Source: Clostridia bacterium (GTDB taxonomy: Bacteria > Bacillota > Clostridia > Christensenellales > Maliibacteriaceae). Taken from it: 16,031 nt of DNA. The notes under the pieces were generated by a model, which saw only the letters and a list, made by a program, of their open reading frames with translations, was not told the origin of the DNA and did no database searches. The position numbers and the translations under genes were made by a program. This document shows, in pieces, positions 13,393-16,031 of the stretch. Positions within the stretch are counted from its first letter, which is position 1; the number at the start of each line of letters is the position of its first letter. The stretch lies in NCBI GenBank assembly GCA_017935825.1, contig JAGBGW010000029.1:1-16031 (forward strand), written 5' to 3'.

Positions 13393-15177
13393 TTATTTTT
13401 CCGTATCGCTGCGCTCGATCACACGCTGGGTATGCAGCAGCACATCGCTGATGTTGGCCAGGGATGTGGACAACATGCCGATGGAAGCCTCTGCGCAAAG
13501 CCCCCAAAGCGGTGCAGAGCCTTCATGTTCGCTGGCGAAGTCTTCCTGATTCAGTTCAGGATACATCTGAGGCAGCACACGTTCCAGATGAGGCAGAAGG
13601 CCAATGGCAGCAGCGTGCCCCAGTACAGAAGACCACCAGGAAAGCTCGGGCTTGTCGTCTGCTTCCTGCTGTGTGGTGCAATCGATGACATAGCGGCGGA
13701 AAGCGCTGCCGCGTTCAAAGAGGTCTTCACCGGATCTTGAAAGTCTGTGCAGACGATCACGACTGCAGAAGGAAATGATGAATACGCTTGCAAGCATTGT
13801 GAAGGCTGCACTCCAGCACTGCAGGTATGCCATAAATGCTGCGCCTGCGATAAAGCCCATCTGGAAGAGGAAATCCAGAGGCAGCTTTACGAAGCGGAAG
13901 AACTCGATATTGTGCGCCTGCGCCATTTCACTGATGGCATAATCGTTCATGTGACGAAGTGCGGAGGAAACAACGCCGGGCAGAAGCTTGCAGTAAGCTT
14001 TGATCTGGGACAGCGTTACACTGCTTTCGCCGCCTGCAATGTCTTCAAACAACAGAAGCAGCAGGATGTTTTCATCACCTGAAGTCTGGCAGCCTTCCCA
14101 GGGAGTGTAGACGATTTCGCAGTCGTTTGTATCATCTTCTACAGGATAGACGGACAAAATCCCGCGGTCCACAAGGCTGATCAGCGTACCGTACAGTGCG
14201 TTCTTTGCGCGGCGGCGTTTGCCGTTGCGTTTATAGAACCCCATAAGCAGGGAGAACTGCATGGGGGAAAGCTCGGTGGGAAGAACGTCCCTGGATGGAG
14301 AAACGGAGATGGGGCGATGACGACGGCGACGGATGCGGGTGATATAGCCCAGAAGTATTGCGGCAATAATACTGACGATGATGATGCGAGGCTGACGGGA
14401 AGAAAACCATGTGTGGTAGTTGATGTAGGTGATCTCACTGTCACGATCGCTGCGCAGGTCATCGAGCACTTCTGCCTTCAGGCGGGAACCTGTGGAGACA
14501 TCGGGGAAAAGCTCCGTCGGCAGTGCGATTTGCGTATGCACGTAAGTGTCTTGTGATACATCCTGCATTCTGACTGTGACGGATGTACCATCGGTTTGGG
14601 ATTCGGGTGCAAGATGATAGTCGTTCCAGAATACATCGATGAGTTTTGCATCACAGGCTGCCGGCAGCTGGATTACAGTACGGGCAGATGTAATATCGTA
14701 GCCGGTATCATCAATCAGCGCAGCATCCAAAATGGCAGCATCGGCATAAATCGTGGTGGTATTATACAGTGTGTAGTTGAATGTCACTGTTACGCCGTTT
14801 TGCTTTTCAGGGAAACGGCAGGAAAAACTGCAGCCGCCGCCTGAGGAGGTCGCCTTATAGTTGTACAGATGGGTATCTCTGTCATAGCCCTGGGCAGAGC
14901 GGTTATAAAGCTGTGTGCTGTTGATGCGTACACTTAAATCCTCCGGCGGAGTGGAGAAACTGCCAATGAAAACCTGTACAGCAGAGGCAGGCTTGGAAAA
15001 CACAAAGCTGACAGTTTGGCTTACCAGCGCACTGCCGTCGCTTTGCATGGTATAGACCCGCTCAAGCTGATCGATATGCATATCATCCTGTACGGCATGC
15101 GCTGTATCGGGGCCAAACATTACCCCACAAAAGGCGGCAATTGCGATGAGGACGCACAAAAATCTTTTTAACCGCAT
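13393..15177 (-). CDS. DUF2207-type secreted/membrane protein
   Basis: 594-aa envelope protein of unknown function. Residues 1-28 are a signal peptide (MRLKRF, hydrophobic core, cleavage after DTAHA). An extracytoplasmic beta-rich domain follows (about 30-260, ERVYTMQSDGSALVSQTVSF onward), as in DUF2207 (YciQ-like) proteins. One membrane helix (264-281) is followed by the basic stop-transfer RIRRRRHR. The cytoplasmic part has ELSPMQFSLLMGFYKRNGK and LYGTLISLVDRGILSVYPV, like the winged-helix-like region after the DUF2207 helix. Two more helices lie at about 432-450 and 453-471, and there is an acidic C-terminus. ATG 15177 has AGGAG eight bases upstream; the frame runs on to 15303 but the extra part has no binding site and crosses the likely promoter. 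It appears monocistronic. Confidence 0.82.
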   Translation of the reverse strand: MRLKRFLCVLIAIAAFCGVMFGPDTAHAVQDDMHIDQLERVYTMQSDGSALVSQTVSFVFSKPASAVQVFIGSFSTPPEDLSVRINSTQLYNRSAQGYDRDTHLYNYKATSSGGGCSFSCRFPEKQNGVTVTFNYTLYNTTTIYADAAILDAALIDDTGYDITSARTVIQLPAACDAKLIDVFWNDYHLAPESQTDGTSVTVRMQDVSQDTYVHTQIALPTELFPDVSTGSRLKAEVLDDLRSDRDSEITYINYHTWFSSRQPRIIIVSIIAAILLGYITRIRRRRHRPISVSPSRDVLPTELSPMQFSLLMGFYKRNGKRRRAKNALYGTLISLVDRGILSVYPVEDDTNDCEIVYTPWEGCQTSGDENILLLLLFEDIAGGESSVTLSQIKAYCKLLPGVVSSALRHMNDYAISEMAQAHNIEFFRFVKLPLDFLFQMGFIAGAAFMAYLQCWSAAFTMLASVFIISFCSRDRLHRLSRSGEDLFERGSAFRRYVIDCTTQQEADDKPELSWWSSVLGHAAAIGLLPHLERVLPQMYPELNQEDFASEHEGSAPLWGLCAEASIGMLSTSLANISDVLLHTQRVIERSDTEK

Positions 15178-15271
15178 GGTAGAATCTCCTTTATCACGAC
15201 CCACAACTGTGCATCGGGTAATATACTTGGGATGATGCCATGGGCAAAAACCGATGACACATACATATTTT

Positions 15272-15280
15272 ATTATAGCA
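15272..15280 (-). promoter_or_regulatory. Extended -10 promoter of DUF2207 gene (minus strand)
   Basis: On the minus strand the sequence reads TGCTATAAT, an extended -10 element (TGn followed by perfect TATAAT). The -35 region at 17 bases is only TATTTT, which an extended -10 can tolerate. It is 95 bases upstream of the ATG at 15177. Confidence 0.6.
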
Positions 15281-15456
15281 CACACAAACTCAAAAAAATA
15301 CACTCATCATTAAAACTTAAAGGATGAAATGACACAGTGACATATCCGCCGGAAAATGTGAAAAATGCATTGTAAAGAATGAAAGAAAATGGACACGGCA
15401 TTGCAGAAAAACGATATTTGAAGGACGAATACAGTAAAATTTGCAATTTAATGCGT

Positions 15457-15504
15457 AAAACCTGCAAAAAATACAGCAAACCCATTGCAATGGATGCAGG
15501 TTTT
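15457..15504 (+). promoter_or_regulatory. Nested palindrome in the gdhA upstream region
   Basis: Outer arms AAAACCTGCA (15457-15466) and TGCAGGTTTT (15495-15504) are perfect complements. Inside lies the perfect 12-base palindrome CCATTGCAATGG (15482-15493). It could be an attenuator or weak terminator (TTTTATTTTA follows), or a double operator overlapping the proposed gdhA promoter. The sequence alone does not decide. Confidence 0.55.
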
Positions 15505-15514
15505 ATTTTATACT
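15485..15514 (+). promoter_or_regulatory. Possible gdhA promoter with duplicated -10 word
   Basis: TTGCAA (15485-15490), an 18-base spacer and TATACT (15509-15514). The 9-base word TTATACTTA occurs twice, at 15508-15516 and 15518-15526, so a second TATACT lies ten bases further on. The proposed -35 falls inside the palindrome at 15482-15493, which would suit repressor control. Confidence 0.45.
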
Positions 15515-15573
15515 TAGTTATACTTATTTGTAAGTGAGGCAGAGCTTCTGCCATATTTGAAGGAGGATATATC

Positions 15574-16031
15574 ATGTCTTATACCGAACGCGTCATGCAG
15601 CAGCTGATCGCAAGAAACCCCAACGAGCCCGAATTCCATCAGGCTGCAAAGGAAGTTCTTCAGAGCCTTGAACTTGTTGTTGCAAAGCGCCCTGAACTTG
15701 AAAAGAACGGTCTGCTGGAGCGCCTGGTCGAGCCCGAGCGTCAGATCATCTTCCGCGTACCGTGGGTGGATGACAACGGCAACGTACAGGTCAACCGCAG
15801 CTTCCGTGTACAGTACAACAGCGCCATCGGTCCCTACAAGGGCGGTATCCGTTTCCATCCGTCCGTAAACCTTGGCATCATCAAGTTCCTCGGTTTTGAA
15901 CAGACTTTCAAAAACTCCCTGACCGGTCTTCCCATGGGCGGCGGTAAGGGCGGTTCCGACTTCGACCCCAAGGGTAAGAGCGACCGCGAAGTAATGGCAT
16001 TCTGCCAGAGCTTCATGACCGAGCTTTATCG
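15574..16031 (+). CDS. gdhA: Glutamate dehydrogenase, N-terminal part (cut by window end)
   Basis: Interconverts glutamate and 2-oxoglutarate plus ammonia with NAD(P)H, linking nitrogen assimilation to the TCA cycle. It begins MSYTERVMQQLIARNPNEPE and runs open to the last base, about 152 of an expected 445 residues. The hexameric bacterial GDH family is clear from the core FRVQYNSAIGPYKGGIRFHP, then FLGFEQTFKNSLTGLPMGGG followed by KGGSDFDPKGKSD. The substrate-binding lysine of GPYKGG and the catalytic lysine of GGGKGGSD are both present. ATG 15574 has a full AAGGAGG (15560-15566) seven bases upstream. The coenzyme cannot be settled because the nucleotide-binding domain lies outside the window; this N-terminal type is most often NADP-linked. 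Confidence 0.96.
   Translation, partial: MSYTERVMQQLIARNPNEPEFHQAAKEVLQSLELVVAKRPELEKNGLLERLVEPERQIIFRVPWVDDNGNVQVNRSFRVQYNSAIGPYKGGIRFHPSVNLGIIKFLGFEQTFKNSLTGLPMGGGKGGSDFDPKGKSDREVMAFCQSFMTELY

Larger units (their letters stand above)
15281..15573. other. Divergent intergenic region before gdhA
   Basis: AT-rich stretch between the minus-strand DUF2207 gene and plus-strand gdhA. Bases 15301-15450 hold no ORF with a binding site, no tRNA and no hairpin I can support, only several scattered CATTGCA-like words. The structured part is 15457-15526, given separately. Confidence 0.6.

Overview
The window looks like chromosomal DNA of a moderately GC-rich Firmicute, most likely a gut-type member of the Clostridia. 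Evidence: strong AGGAGG-type ribosome binding sites with occasional GTG/TTG starts, sigma-A-like promoters (TTGNNN-N17-TATAAT), many short perfect rho-independent terminators, a large SRP RNA carrying an Alu domain (the Bacillus/Clostridium form), and a housekeeping order prfA - sua5 - rpiB-like genes - upp that resembles the common Firmicute order. I cannot name the genus.

Layout. 1-2092: the 3' part of prfA (release factor 1) followed closely by the threonylcarbamoyl-AMP synthase gene, closed by a terminator. 2108-2194: a large imperfect palindrome of the dispersed intergenic-repeat type. 2249-3784: a promoter, three consecutive and different RpiB/LacA/LacB-family isomerase genes, and a terminator. 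The first and third copies are LacB-like and the middle one is LacA-like, so the catalytic residues are divided between proteins. 3818-6164: promoter, upp, a GH18-like lipoprotein gene and a terminator. 6203-6571: promoter, SRP RNA and terminator. 6668-7405: a small membrane-bound orphan histidine-kinase-like protein. 7410-11168: promoter, possible leader peptide with hairpin, and two overlapping genes for a heterodimeric ABC exporter, ending in a terminator shared with the opposite strand.

11174-12953 (minus strand): a YihY/BrkB-family membrane protein, a four-helix membrane protein and a membrane-anchored XRE-type regulator, read from a good promoter at 12990-13018. 13073-13336 (plus): a short ORF with no visible ribosome binding site, possibly a 5'-truncated remnant. 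13393-15177 (minus): a secreted/membrane DUF2207-type protein. 15178-15573 is a long divergent intergenic region with a nested palindrome and a tandem -10-like repeat. 15574 to the end: the N-terminal part of gdhA (glutamate dehydrogenase), cut by the window edge.

Functional picture: translation and tRNA modification (prfA, sua5, SRP RNA), sugar-phosphate and pyrimidine salvage metabolism (rpiB/lacAB-like genes, upp), nitrogen assimilation (gdhA), and envelope functions (GH18-like lipoprotein, ABC exporter, YihY, DUF2207). The most unusual point is the triplet of divergent isomerase paralogs in the place where a single rpiB is usual. I found no CRISPR array, tRNA, transposase, phage gene or defence system.
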